A stretch of 64,000 nt of DNA from Mucilaginibacter pallidiroseus (GTDB lineage: Bacteria > Bacteroidota > Bacteroidia > Sphingobacteriales > Sphingobacteriaceae), in the NCBI RefSeq assembly GCF_007846085.1, contig NZ_VOEJ01000001.1:1-64000 (forward strand). Direction: 5' to 3'. Of this stretch, positions 56,829 to 64,000 are shown piece by piece. The position numbers and the translations under genes were made by a program. Position 1 is the first letter of the stretch. The number at the start of each line of letters is the position of its first letter. The notes under the pieces were generated by a model that was not told the origin of the DNA, did not search any database, and was given only the letters and a program-made list of their open reading frames with translations.

Positions 56829-58436
56829 ATGCACTACAACCTTTTACAATATCTGATACTGTTGGCGGCGGCTTTTTTGCTGATTATGCTGGCCAAAAAG
56901 CTAAAAATAGCATATCCGCTTTTCCTGGTGATTGCGGGACTGGTGGTTAGTTTCATTCCCGGCATGCCGCTGGTTGAGATAGATCCCGAACTGATTTTCC
57001 TGATATTTTTACCACCGCTGCTTTACGAGGCAGCATGGTACACCTCATGGAACGAATTTTGGAAATGGAAGCGCCCTATTAGCCTGCTGGCTTTTGGTCT
57101 AGTCATCTTTACATCTACCATTGTTGCCTTCGTATCATCATCAATTATACCGGGTTTTACACTGGCTATGGGCTTTTTATTGGGAGGGATCATTTCTCCG
57201 CCCGATGCGGTTGCTGCCACTTCCGTCCTAAAATTTGTTAAGATACCAAAGCGAATAACAACCATACTGGAAGGCGAAAGCCTTGTAAATGATGCATCAA
57301 GTTTAATTGTATTCAGGTTTGCGCTGGCTGCAGTATTAACAGGGCATTTCTCGGCTCAGGAGGCAGCGGTAGATTTCTTTGTAGTTACGCTGATGGGTAT
57401 TGTTATCGGCCTTGCTGTAGCGCATGTTGCCTACGTTATCCATCGCTTTTTGCCTACAACGCCAAGTATCGATACCGCATTTACACTTATAGCGCCATAC
57501 TTTATGTACCTGGCTGCCGAGCAGTTTCACTTTTCGGGTGTTATGGCTGTGGTGAGCGGTGGGCTTTTCTTGTCTTTCCGCTCGCATGAAGTTTTTACCA
57601 CAGGGCAAAGCCGCCTGCAAACTGTAAACGTATGGGCCACGCTTGCGCTGATATTGAATGGATTGGTTTTTATACTGATAGGGCTGGAGTTGCCTGCCAT
57701 TGTAAATGGCCTTGGCAATTATTCGCTAGCCGAAGCCTGGCGTTACGGGTTGCTTATGAGCATTTTGATTATTGCAATACGCATGGCCTGGATCTTTCCG
57801 GCCGCCTTTATACCAAGGTATTTATTTAAAAACATTCGCAGGCGCGAGGCGCATCCCGGCTGGAAAGGCCCGCTTGTTATTGGTTGGGCAGGCATGAGGG
57901 GAGTGGTTTCATTAGCTGCCGCTTTATCGTTGCCGTTGGTTACGGGGAAAGGCGAACCCTTTCCGCATCGTAACCTAATCATCTTTATCACATTTGTGGT
58001 TATACTTATAACACTGGTATTCCAGGGGTTGACGCTCCCAGCCATAGTGAAGTTTATTAAAATCAGGGAGATAGACCCACTTGTGCCGGATGATCAGCAG
58101 GAACTGGGCGTTAAACTGAGGCTGATGAAAAAATCCATAGAACGATTAAACCAGCATTATGCTACAGAAGTTAAGCAGAGCGAACTGTTGAACAATCTAA
58201 AGATCGACCTGGAAAATAATGTATCTATAATAGGTAAACGGCTGGCCTCCCTTGATTGCGATGCCTCACAACATGCTGAGGTGAAAACCTATAACAAAGT
58301 GTTAAAAGAGCTATACCACGTTCAGCGACAGGAGCTTTACCACATCCGAAAGGAGAAGGCCTTTAGCGATGAAGCCATCCGCAAACAGGAAATGCAGATA
58401 GACCTTGCCGAAACCAGTGTTAACGGGCAGGAGTAA
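56829..58436 (+). CDS. Na+/H+ antiporter, CPA1 (NhaP/YjcE-like)
   Basis: 535 residues: 12 or so helices up to about 420, then a 110-residue cytosolic tail with a coiled-coil look (KLRLMKKSIERLNQHYATEV). Ion-site motifs GGIISPPDAVAATSVLKF and LEGESLVNDASSLIVF. Exports Na+ (or K+) for H+, serving pH and salt balance. A second CPA1 protein lies at 62623 but without such a tail. Confidence 0.92.
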   Translation: MHYNLLQYLILLAAAFLLIMLAKKLKIAYPLFLVIAGLVVSFIPGMPLVEIDPELIFLIFLPPLLYEAAWYTSWNEFWKWKRPISLLAFGLVIFTSTIVAFVSSSIIPGFTLAMGFLLGGIISPPDAVAATSVLKFVKIPKRITTILEGESLVNDASSLIVFRFALAAVLTGHFSAQEAAVDFFVVTLMGIVIGLAVAHVAYVIHRFLPTTPSIDTAFTLIAPYFMYLAAEQFHFSGVMAVVSGGLFLSFRSHEVFTTGQSRLQTVNVWATLALILNGLVFILIGLELPAIVNGLGNYSLAEAWRYGLLMSILIIAIRMAWIFPAAFIPRYLFKNIRRREAHPGWKGPLVIGWAGMRGVVSLAAALSLPLVTGKGEPFPHRNLIIFITFVVILITLVFQGLTLPAIVKFIKIREIDPLVPDDQQELGVKLRLMKKSIERLNQHYATEVKQSELLNNLKIDLENNVSIIGKRLASLDCDASQHAEVKTYNKVLKELYHVQRQELYHIRKEKAFSDEAIRKQEMQIDLAETSVNGQE

Positions 58437-58486
58437 ATATAAACGTGGCAGCAATTAATATGTATTACTAACACGTTGTTTTCTTT

Positions 58487-58774
58487 TTAAGTAAGCTTCT
58501 CCGTCTTGTAAATAATAACGGGACCATCCATCAACGGGCCGCCCTTTTCTACAAACTTTTTGATATGCGGTTCTTGGTTATGCTGATCTAACCCTGCCTG
58601 GTTTGCCCACGTTTCATGGAAAATAAATTGATGTTGCGCTTCATCAAAGTGAAGTTCGTATTGCAGACACGCCTCTTCCCGGTTCGACGCGGCTGACAGT
58701 TCTAACAGGTATTCCTTTAATTCGCTTTCATTTCCCGGCTTTGCTTTTATGAGTGCTGTTAAATAAATTTTCAT
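58487..58774 (-). CDS. ABM-domain monooxygenase-like protein
   Basis: 95 residues from the ATG at 58774; the longer frame from 58822 adds a poor leader. Dimeric ferredoxin-like alpha/beta fold of the antibiotic biosynthesis monooxygenase family: YLTALIKAKPGNESELKEYL, CLQYELHFDEAQHQFIFHET, WANQAGLDQHNQEPHIKKFV. Small quinol or aromatic oxygenase in some relatives; the substrate is not readable. Convergent with the antiporter gene. Confidence 0.85.
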   Translation of the reverse strand: MKIYLTALIKAKPGNESELKEYLLELSAASNREEACLQYELHFDEAQHQFIFHETWANQAGLDQHNQEPHIKKFVEKGGPLMDGPVIIYKTEKLT

Positions 58775-58946
58775 GATAATGCGTTTGTTTGTCTCGATAC
58801 CTATTGATTGTTTCGCTACCAAGTTAAGTTTTTTGATTTAAAAGGTACAGTCCAAAAATAAAACTGATTCCAATCTTAGACGTTTGCTTATCGCATAAAA
58901 AATATTGAGATTTAGGCTGACCACTTGTAAATCACTCTACACTATT

Positions 58947-60095
58947 ATGAACTTCATTGTAAGCCGCTTAAAGGTTGTTACCTTATTGCTTTTTTTTGCA
59001 AATCTTTGCGTTGCTCAGCAAAGCCGACTTCCCGAATGGTCTTTAGGCGGGTTTGAACGCCCGGCTGGTATTAACCCTATTATTTCGCCGGATAGCACAA
59101 CACGATTTTTGGACCCTGTATTAAACAAATATGTTGGTTGGGAATCGAACGATACTTTTAACCCGGGCGCGGCGCTGTATAACGGCAAGATTGTGGTATT
59201 GTACAGGTCGGAAGACAAATCGGGTATAGGAATAGGCTTTCGTACATCAAGGCTTGGCTATGCAGCCAGTGCAGACGGCCTGCATTTTAAAAGAGATAAA
59301 ACGCCCGTATTTTATCCTGCCAATGATAGTCAGAAAAAGTACGAATGGCCCGGTGGTGTGGAGGATCCGCGTGTTGCGGTGACAGTAAACGGCACCTATG
59401 TTGTTTTCTACACGCAATGGAACCGTGATGTGCCACGCTTAGGTGTAGCCACCTCAAAAGATCTGAAGCACTGGACAAAGCACGGGCCTATATTTGAGGA
59501 TGCTTACAAAGGTAAATTTGTAAATATTCCGCATAAGTCGGCATCCATCATCACCAAAATTGTGAACGGCAAACAAGTGGTTGCAAAAATTAAAGGCAAG
59601 TACTGGATGTATTGGGGAGAGCTGCATGTGTATGCGGCTACGTCGACAAACTTGGTTGACTGGAAGCCGGTTGTGAATGCTGACGGTTTGCTCACCGAAC
59701 TATTTTCACCCCGTAAAGGCTATTTTGATAGCGAACTTACCGAATGCGGTCCCCCGGCTATAATGACGGATAAGGGCATTGTATTGCTATACAATGGTAA
59801 AAACAAAGGCAACCAGGACGGCGATCAGCGCTTTACATTAAACAGCTATTGCGCAGGGCAAGCCTTATTTGATAAGAATGACCCTATAAAATTTATTACC
59901 CGTTTAGATGAGCCGTTTATGCGCCCAATGGCATCTTTCGAAAAGAGTGGGCAGTACCCTGCAGGTACCGTATTTTTGGAGGGCATGGTCTATTTTAAAA
60001 AGAAGTGGTTTTTATATTACGGCGCTGCCGATTCCAGAGTATGTGTCGCCGTGTATGATCCGGCAAAACCATCTAAACCCGACCCAATCAATTGA
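58947..60095 (+). CDS. Glycoside hydrolase family 130-like (mannoside-active)
   Basis: 382 residues from ATG 58947, chosen because a signal peptide starts there (LKVVTLLLFFANLCVAQQ). Five-bladed propeller features of GH130: FNPGAALYNGKIVVLYRSED, SRLGYAASADGLHF, GGVEDPRVAV with the proton-donor Asp, and KWFLYYGAADSRVCVAVYD near the end. GH130 includes beta-mannoside phosphorylases and beta-mannosidases. Export suggests a hydrolase, not a cytosolic phosphorylase. Convergent with the DUF1684 gene. Confidence 0.87.
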   Translation: MNFIVSRLKVVTLLLFFANLCVAQQSRLPEWSLGGFERPAGINPIISPDSTTRFLDPVLNKYVGWESNDTFNPGAALYNGKIVVLYRSEDKSGIGIGFRTSRLGYAASADGLHFKRDKTPVFYPANDSQKKYEWPGGVEDPRVAVTVNGTYVVFYTQWNRDVPRLGVATSKDLKHWTKHGPIFEDAYKGKFVNIPHKSASIITKIVNGKQVVAKIKGKYWMYWGELHVYAATSTNLVDWKPVVNADGLLTELFSPRKGYFDSELTECGPPAIMTDKGIVLLYNGKNKGNQDGDQRFTLNSYCAGQALFDKNDPIKFITRLDEPFMRPMASFEKSGQYPAGTVFLEGMVYFKKKWFLYYGAADSRVCVAVYDPAKPSKPDPIN

Positions 60096-60117
60096 TAAAA
60101 CTTGTAAGTATATACCT

Positions 60118-60717
60118 TTAATGTGTTGCGCCAGCAAATAGTTTCTCACCGGCTTTTATGGCAATGTTTAAGTCGTTTTCGGCGGGTGGCTTAGGGCATG
60201 AGTACCCGGCGCTGTAAGCGCAATATGGGTTATACGCTTTGTTAAAATCCAAAGTCAATTTTCCGTCTTTTATGTCGCCTTCGCGCAGGTCAATGTAGCG
60301 GCCGCCGCCGTAAGTTTCGTTGCCGTTTGTAGTATCAGTAAATGGCAGGAACAGGTAATCACGATATTGCGGTACGCTTGCCAGTGCAGTATTTGTGTAT
60401 ACGGTAAGTTGCATAGGCCTGCCGTGTAAGGTAAATTTTAATACGGCATATCTAATATGCTCGCGCCCTTGCCCGCTAAATACAGGCATAACAAAACTGT
60501 TTTGATCCGTTAGCTTTTCTACCGTTGCGGTAACCCTATAAGTGCTGTCGGCATCGTAAAAACGCAGCTTGGGCAAGTCAGCTTCCTTGAGCGGCGAACG
60601 GGCCTCTTTCAAAAAGTCGTCCTTATACGCCCTCCGGTGCTGGGCTAATTGTGTAGAATAGTCTTGTGCATGGCTGCTTATGTATAAAAAGCAAAGCAGA
60701 ACGGTTAGATATTTCAT
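60118..60717 (-). CDS. DUF1684 secreted protein
   Basis: 199 residues with signal peptide (VLLCFLYISSHAQ). Family blocks HRRAYKDDFLKEARSPLKEA, LPFTDTTNGNETYGGGRYID and DFNKAYNPYCAYSAGYSCPK at the C-terminus. DUF1684 function is unknown; the conserved Tyr/Cys end (NPYCAY...CP) may be catalytic or metal-binding. It starts 9 nt after the GDSL gene ends, so the two are co-transcribed. Confidence 0.85.
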   Translation of the reverse strand: MKYLTVLLCFLYISSHAQDYSTQLAQHRRAYKDDFLKEARSPLKEADLPKLRFYDADSTYRVTATVEKLTDQNSFVMPVFSGQGREHIRYAVLKFTLHGRPMQLTVYTNTALASVPQYRDYLFLPFTDTTNGNETYGGGRYIDLREGDIKDGKLTLDFNKAYNPYCAYSAGYSCPKPPAENDLNIAIKAGEKLFAGATH

Positions 60718-60726
60718 TGTACAAAT

Positions 60727-61566
60727 TTAGTAATTGCCTATCGATAACTTTTTAAAAGCTTTAACTATGCCTTCAGCAATTATCGCATTGCCTTTGTCGG
60801 ACGGGTGCAAGCCATCATAAGTTATGTTTACAGCATCCATTGGATTCGGATATTCATCAGCCTTTGGATCAAACGGAATGGTGGTGTACTCTGGGTAACT
60901 GTAATTTTGATATTTGCCCGTAGCCGGATTCTTGAGCCTTTTAAAATTCACCATTTGGTCTACAGAAAGTGCAGAGTTATGATAAAGGTCAACAACTGGG
61001 ATATGTTGGTAGTGGGCAATCGAGTCAATTGCATTGGCAACTGATTCTAAAGACTGTCCGTTTTTTTGTTTATATGAGCCGTAAGCATTATTGTTGGCAT
61101 CGAAGAGGTAAACAAAATCCGTGCGCTGCATGGGTGTGATCAGCACTATTTTAGCTTCAGGGTTTAAGCTTTTAATTTTATTGATAATGATACGAAATGA
61201 GCCATTTATAGTTGCGTTACCGGTTGCCTTGACATAATCATTAAGCGTGCCGACGGGCCGCCCCTGCCACCAATCGTTTGTGCCTAAAAATACGGAGTAA
61301 ACATCTGCTTTAATCAAACCAAGACTGTCTATTTTGTCGGCAATGCCACCAGATGTCCAGCCGTTGTGCCCCTGGTTGATGTATTTGATGTTGGGCAAAG
61401 CATCGGTAACGCGGGTAAGATATCCTTTTTTAACGCGGTTGCCGGTTTCATCGGGATGGTCGTTTAAATAAGTTATCGAATCGCCTATGGCTACCCAGGT
61501 TACATCTTTTTGTTTAAAAGAGCTTACCAATATTAGCGCGAACAATAACACAACTACCTTAATCAT
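60727..61566 (-). CDS. SGNH/GDSL hydrolase
   Basis: 279 residues, signal peptide at the N-terminus (VVLLFALILVSSFKQK). SGNH blocks: block I IGDSITY with the nucleophile Ser, block II around NQGHNGWTSGGI, block III LGTNDWW, block V GLHPSDKGN with the catalytic Asp/His pair. Secreted esterase or lipase, perhaps on acetylated carbohydrate. Upstream of DUF1684 in one operon. Confidence 0.92.
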   Translation of the reverse strand: MIKVVVLLFALILVSSFKQKDVTWVAIGDSITYLNDHPDETGNRVKKGYLTRVTDALPNIKYINQGHNGWTSGGIADKIDSLGLIKADVYSVFLGTNDWWQGRPVGTLNDYVKATGNATINGSFRIIINKIKSLNPEAKIVLITPMQRTDFVYLFDANNNAYGSYKQKNGQSLESVANAIDSIAHYQHIPVVDLYHNSALSVDQMVNFKRLKNPATGKYQNYSYPEYTTIPFDPKADEYPNPMDAVNITYDGLHPSDKGNAIIAEGIVKAFKKLSIGNY

Positions 61567-61612
61567 GCTATAAATTTAAAAAATTACTTCCCGCCAGGGT
61601 AGTCTTTCGATA

Positions 61613-61645
61613 AAAATAAAAGCACCCTGTAATGAGCAGGATGCT
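61613..61645 (-). terminator. Hairpin terminator after ohr
   Basis: Stem AGCACCCTG (61621-61629) / CAGGATGCT (61637-61645), one mismatch. On the minus strand it is followed by TTTATTTT; the plus strand also has a T-run, so it may be bidirectional. Confidence 0.75.
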
Positions 61646-61691
61646 TTTTATCTCGCCTGTTTACAGGCAGATCTTTTAAAGTTGCTGGTGA

Positions 61692-62111
61692 TTAAATTAC
61701 GTTTAGTTCCACCTCAACGTTGCCACGCGTAGCGTTTGAGTATGGGCAAACCTGATGTGCTTTTTTAACCAATTCAAGGGCTTGTTCTTTTTCGATGCCG
61801 GGTACTTCAACATCAAGCTTAACAGCAAGGTTAAAAGCACCTGCATCTGTTTTGCCTATGCTTACCTGCGCATTAACAGCCGTTGTCCCTATACCCTCCA
61901 CCTTTTCGGTGCGGATTACCAGTGCCAATGCACTATCGAAACATGCAGCATAACCGCCTGCAAATAATATTTCCGGGTTCAGGTAATTGCCTGCCGGGCC
62001 GCCCATTTCCTTAGGCATGCGTACTGCTACATCTAACGCACCATCGCTTGATTTTACCTGGCCGTTGCGGCCGCCTGTTGCTGTGGCTTTCGCCGTATAA
62101 AGGATTTCCAT
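61692..62111 (-). CDS. ohr: Organic hydroperoxide resistance protein Ohr
   Basis: 139 residues, OsmC/Ohr fold. Catalytic Cys57 in GGYAACFDSAL and the resolving Cys in HQVCPYSNATRGN; the NPEILFAGG block is Ohr-specific. Reduces organic peroxides with thiols such as lipoyl proteins. 21 nt behind the MarR regulator, one operon with its own terminator. Confidence 0.95.
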   Translation of the reverse strand: MEILYTAKATATGGRNGQVKSSDGALDVAVRMPKEMGGPAGNYLNPEILFAGGYAACFDSALALVIRTEKVEGIGTTAVNAQVSIGKTDAGAFNLAVKLDVEVPGIEKEQALELVKKAHQVCPYSNATRGNVEVELNVI

Positions 62112-62132
62112 GTTTTGATATTATTATGTGAA

Positions 62133-62561
62133 TTATTGTAAGTTTTTAAGAATGGTATGTAATTGATTAATTAGCAAGCAACTTTCATCTTCGGCCAAGG
62201 GCAATTTTTCGATCAAAGCAGCAGGTACTTTCTCAGCTTTTTTACGCAATTCGTTTCCTGCTGTGGTTAGGGTTATAATAACCGAACGTTCATCCAACTC
62301 ATCGCGCCTGCGGCTTAGCAACCCTTGCTTTTCAAGACGTTTTAGCAAAGGAGTAAGCGTACCGCTATCAAGCAGTAATTCCTGACCGATCGCTTTAACC
62401 GTCATGCTGTTATGTTCCCATAGCAGCATCATAACCAGGTACTGCGGGTAAGTTAGCCCTATTGCTTCCAGAAGCGGCCTGTATAGGCCGGTAATCTGCC
62501 TTGACAAGGCATATAACGGAAAACACAATTGTCTATCTAACTTTAATAAATTGGTTGCCAT
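62133..62561 (-). CDS. ohrR: MarR-family peroxide sensor OhrR
   Basis: 142 residues, winged-helix MarR fold. The N-terminus has DRQLCFPLYALSRQI with the reactive Cys13 characteristic of OhrR, and LTYPQYLVMMLLWE with the Tyr that contacts it. DNA-recognition region LDSGTLTPLLKRLEKQGLL and wing SRRRDELDERSVIITLT. Represses ohr until Cys13 is oxidised. It has a single clear sensor Cys; Cys127 near the C-terminus could serve as the partner in a 2-Cys type. Confidence 0.93.
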   Translation of the reverse strand: MATNLLKLDRQLCFPLYALSRQITGLYRPLLEAIGLTYPQYLVMMLLWEHNSMTVKAIGQELLLDSGTLTPLLKRLEKQGLLSRRRDELDERSVIITLTTAGNELRKKAEKVPAALIEKLPLAEDESCLLINQLHTILKNLQ

Positions 62562-62622
62562 AAATTTGATTGTGCAAAACTAAATATTTGGCTCGTATAG
62601 TTTGTCACAAGAACATCAGTTC

Positions 62623-63861
62623 TCAAACTTCAACTAATTTATTTACTACTTTGTTAAGCGTAAGGCCCTGCACAACTACAGAAAATACAACGATAAAGAA
62701 GCTTCCGGCAAGTATCAGTTCGCGGTAGGGCGAGCCGGGTAATGATAGCGCAAGGGCTACGGAGATACCGCCCCGTAAGCCACCCCAGGTTAAAATCAGT
62801 ATACTATTGTATTCCATATTGAGCGACCGGCGCAAAAATACAACGGGTAAAAATATGCTTAGTGCCCGCGCGAGCAGCAATGCTAAAATACCTATCACAC
62901 CTATGAGTATATAGTTATCGCTGAAAGTGATAGTTACCATCTGCAAGCCAATCATTACAAATAATATGGTATTGAGTACATCATCCATTAAACCCCATAT
63001 CTTACCTAACACCTCCTCAACTTTAAAGTCGGTACGTTTGCTGAATGATCTGCTGCCTACAAGTAAGCCCGCAGCAACTTCGGCCAGCGGAATGGAGACA
63101 TGTAATGCGGCACCTACGGCAGTAATAACCATTACCAGGGTTATAGATATTAATACAATGGTTTGAAAATCATCTATAGCACGCATCATGCGGTAAGCCA
63201 GCCAACCAAACCCTGCACCAAGGGCAAGGCCGCCAAACACCTCGTGCGCAAAAAGCTTGCCTGCCTCGGCTATAGAGAAGCCTTTATCGGGCGTATTAGC
63301 AATTTCAAGGAAGGTTATAAAAAGTACCAGGCCAATGCCATCATTGAATAACGATTCGCCGGATATGATCGTTTCCAGCCTCTTTGGCATCCTGGTTTTC
63401 TTGAGCAGGGCGGCAACAGCTACCGCATCGGTAGGAGATATGAGCGCGCCAAACAGCAGGCAATAAATAACAGGCAGATCAATGTGCAGCCAATTGGTTA
63501 CGTAGTATAAAACGCCTGCAAAGATCAGGGTAGACAACAGCACGCCTATTGTGCTGATAATTAGCACCCCACGAATGCCCTCCTTTAATTTATTAATATC
63601 AAAGTGCAGTGCACTGGCAAACAAGAGAAAGCCAAGCATTACATCAAGCAGGGCTTTTGAAAAATCGATAGACCCAGACAGGCTAATAATGAAGGCGCTA
63701 AAGCCCGGCATTGTTTTACCTGCAAAAAGCGTAATTAACGCCGTTAACATTGCTAATACCATTACCCCAATAACCCCGGGAAGCTTTATAAAACGCGCAT
63801 TTATAAAGCTGAATATCGAGCTTACGGCAAATAAACTTGTGGCTATGGCAAATACATTCAT
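62623..63861 (-). CDS. Na+/H+ antiporter, CPA1
   Basis: 412 residues, about 12 helices, no cytosolic tail. Ion-binding motifs GALISPTDAVAVAALLKK and ISGESLFNDGIGLVLF; GGLRGGISVALALSLPGSP near the C-terminus. Na+(or K+)/H+ exchange. It resembles the 56829 antiporter only at family level. 62 nt upstream of ohrR on the same strand. Confidence 0.92.
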   Translation of the reverse strand: MNVFAIATSLFAVSSIFSFINARFIKLPGVIGVMVLAMLTALITLFAGKTMPGFSAFIISLSGSIDFSKALLDVMLGFLLFASALHFDINKLKEGIRGVLIISTIGVLLSTLIFAGVLYYVTNWLHIDLPVIYCLLFGALISPTDAVAVAALLKKTRMPKRLETIISGESLFNDGIGLVLFITFLEIANTPDKGFSIAEAGKLFAHEVFGGLALGAGFGWLAYRMMRAIDDFQTIVLISITLVMVITAVGAALHVSIPLAEVAAGLLVGSRSFSKRTDFKVEEVLGKIWGLMDDVLNTILFVMIGLQMVTITFSDNYILIGVIGILALLLARALSIFLPVVFLRRSLNMEYNSILILTWGGLRGGISVALALSLPGSPYRELILAGSFFIVVFSVVVQGLTLNKVVNKLVEV

Positions 63862-63899
63862 TAGTCAGAAACGATACAAAAGACTAATTGTTGACTTTT

Positions 63900-64000
63900 T
63901 TACAACAACGGCGATAGCAGGCGTGCAAGCTTCTCGGGCAGTTGGCGGTAAAGCTGGCGTTTTTGCCAGGCGTCCTGGTTCAATTTTTCGGCGTCTTCAA
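63900..64000 (-). CDS. Probable cardiolipin synthase, C-terminal end only
   Basis: The minus-strand frame runs in from the window edge and stops at 63902-63900. The visible 32 codons end WQKRQLYRQLPEKLARLLSPLL, the usual tail of bacterial cardiolipin synthases (phospholipase D family). The active-site HKD motifs lie outside the window, so the call rests on the tail alone. Confidence 0.5.
   Translation of the reverse strand, partial: EDAEKLNQDAWQKRQLYRQLPEKLARLLSPLL

Overview
The window looks like chromosome of a Bacteroidota member, most likely Sphingobacteriaceae (Mucilaginibacter/Pedobacter-like). The reasons are lipoprotein signal peptides ending in Cys-Lys-Lys, few Shine-Dalgarno sequences, a GH97 and a GH130 enzyme, a NusG-like antiterminator of the UpxY type, hybrid PAS/GAF histidine kinases and a 7TM-AraC regulator. 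The genus is inferred from gene content only. I see no rRNA, tRNA, CRISPR array or complete insertion sequence.

1-9 kb is a decaying anti-phage island. It holds a Gabija-type pair: a class 2 OLD nuclease gene (gajA-like) that has lost its 5' end and carries an in-frame TAA, followed by an intact UvrD-like helicase (gajB-like). Next come two broken genes of unknown role, then a Hachiman-type pair on the minus strand: hamA intact, hamB frameshifted in its middle. 9-18 kb is AT-rich accessory DNA. It contains two paralogous small helix-turn-helix proteins (one in an operon with a NusG/UpxY-like antiterminator), a lipoprotein glycoside hydrolase, an acyltransferase, two paralogous small lipoproteins, an unrecognised pseudogene with two stops, and an orphan terminator that may end a small RNA.

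18-29 kb is a stress and redox cluster, mostly on the minus strand: two short-chain dehydrogenases, two YetF/DUF421 membrane proteins with C-terminal Cys clusters, a 2Fe-2S ferredoxin next to a ferredoxin-NADP reductase gene with a 1-nt frameshift in its FAD-binding glycine motif, a zinc alcohol dehydrogenase, a manganese catalase, several small hydrophilic proteins and a second SSB-like protein. 28-53 kb is dense in signal transduction: a LuxR-type response regulator with a roughly 1470-residue PAS/GAF kinase, a DUF4118 kinase with a CBS protein, an OmpR/EnvZ-like pair co-transcribed with two related envelope proteins, a PAS kinase, and a LOV-domain (blue-light) kinase with one or two single-domain receivers. 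Between these lie an ArsB-like permease, a metallophosphoesterase, an MFS transporter, an AraC regulator, DoxX and a GH97 enzyme. 53-64 kb carries Hsp20, KatG, two Na+/H+ antiporters, a GH130 enzyme, a GDSL esterase, the peroxide pair ohrR-ohr, and the 3' end of a probable cardiolipin synthase.

The main story is contrast. The left 15 kb has at least five disrupted reading frames, including one essential gene in each of two defence systems. The right 40 kb is intact and devoted to sensing light, oxidants and envelope state. The least-described candidates are the LOV-kinase/receiver set and the two-protein envelope module attached to the OmpR/EnvZ-like pair.
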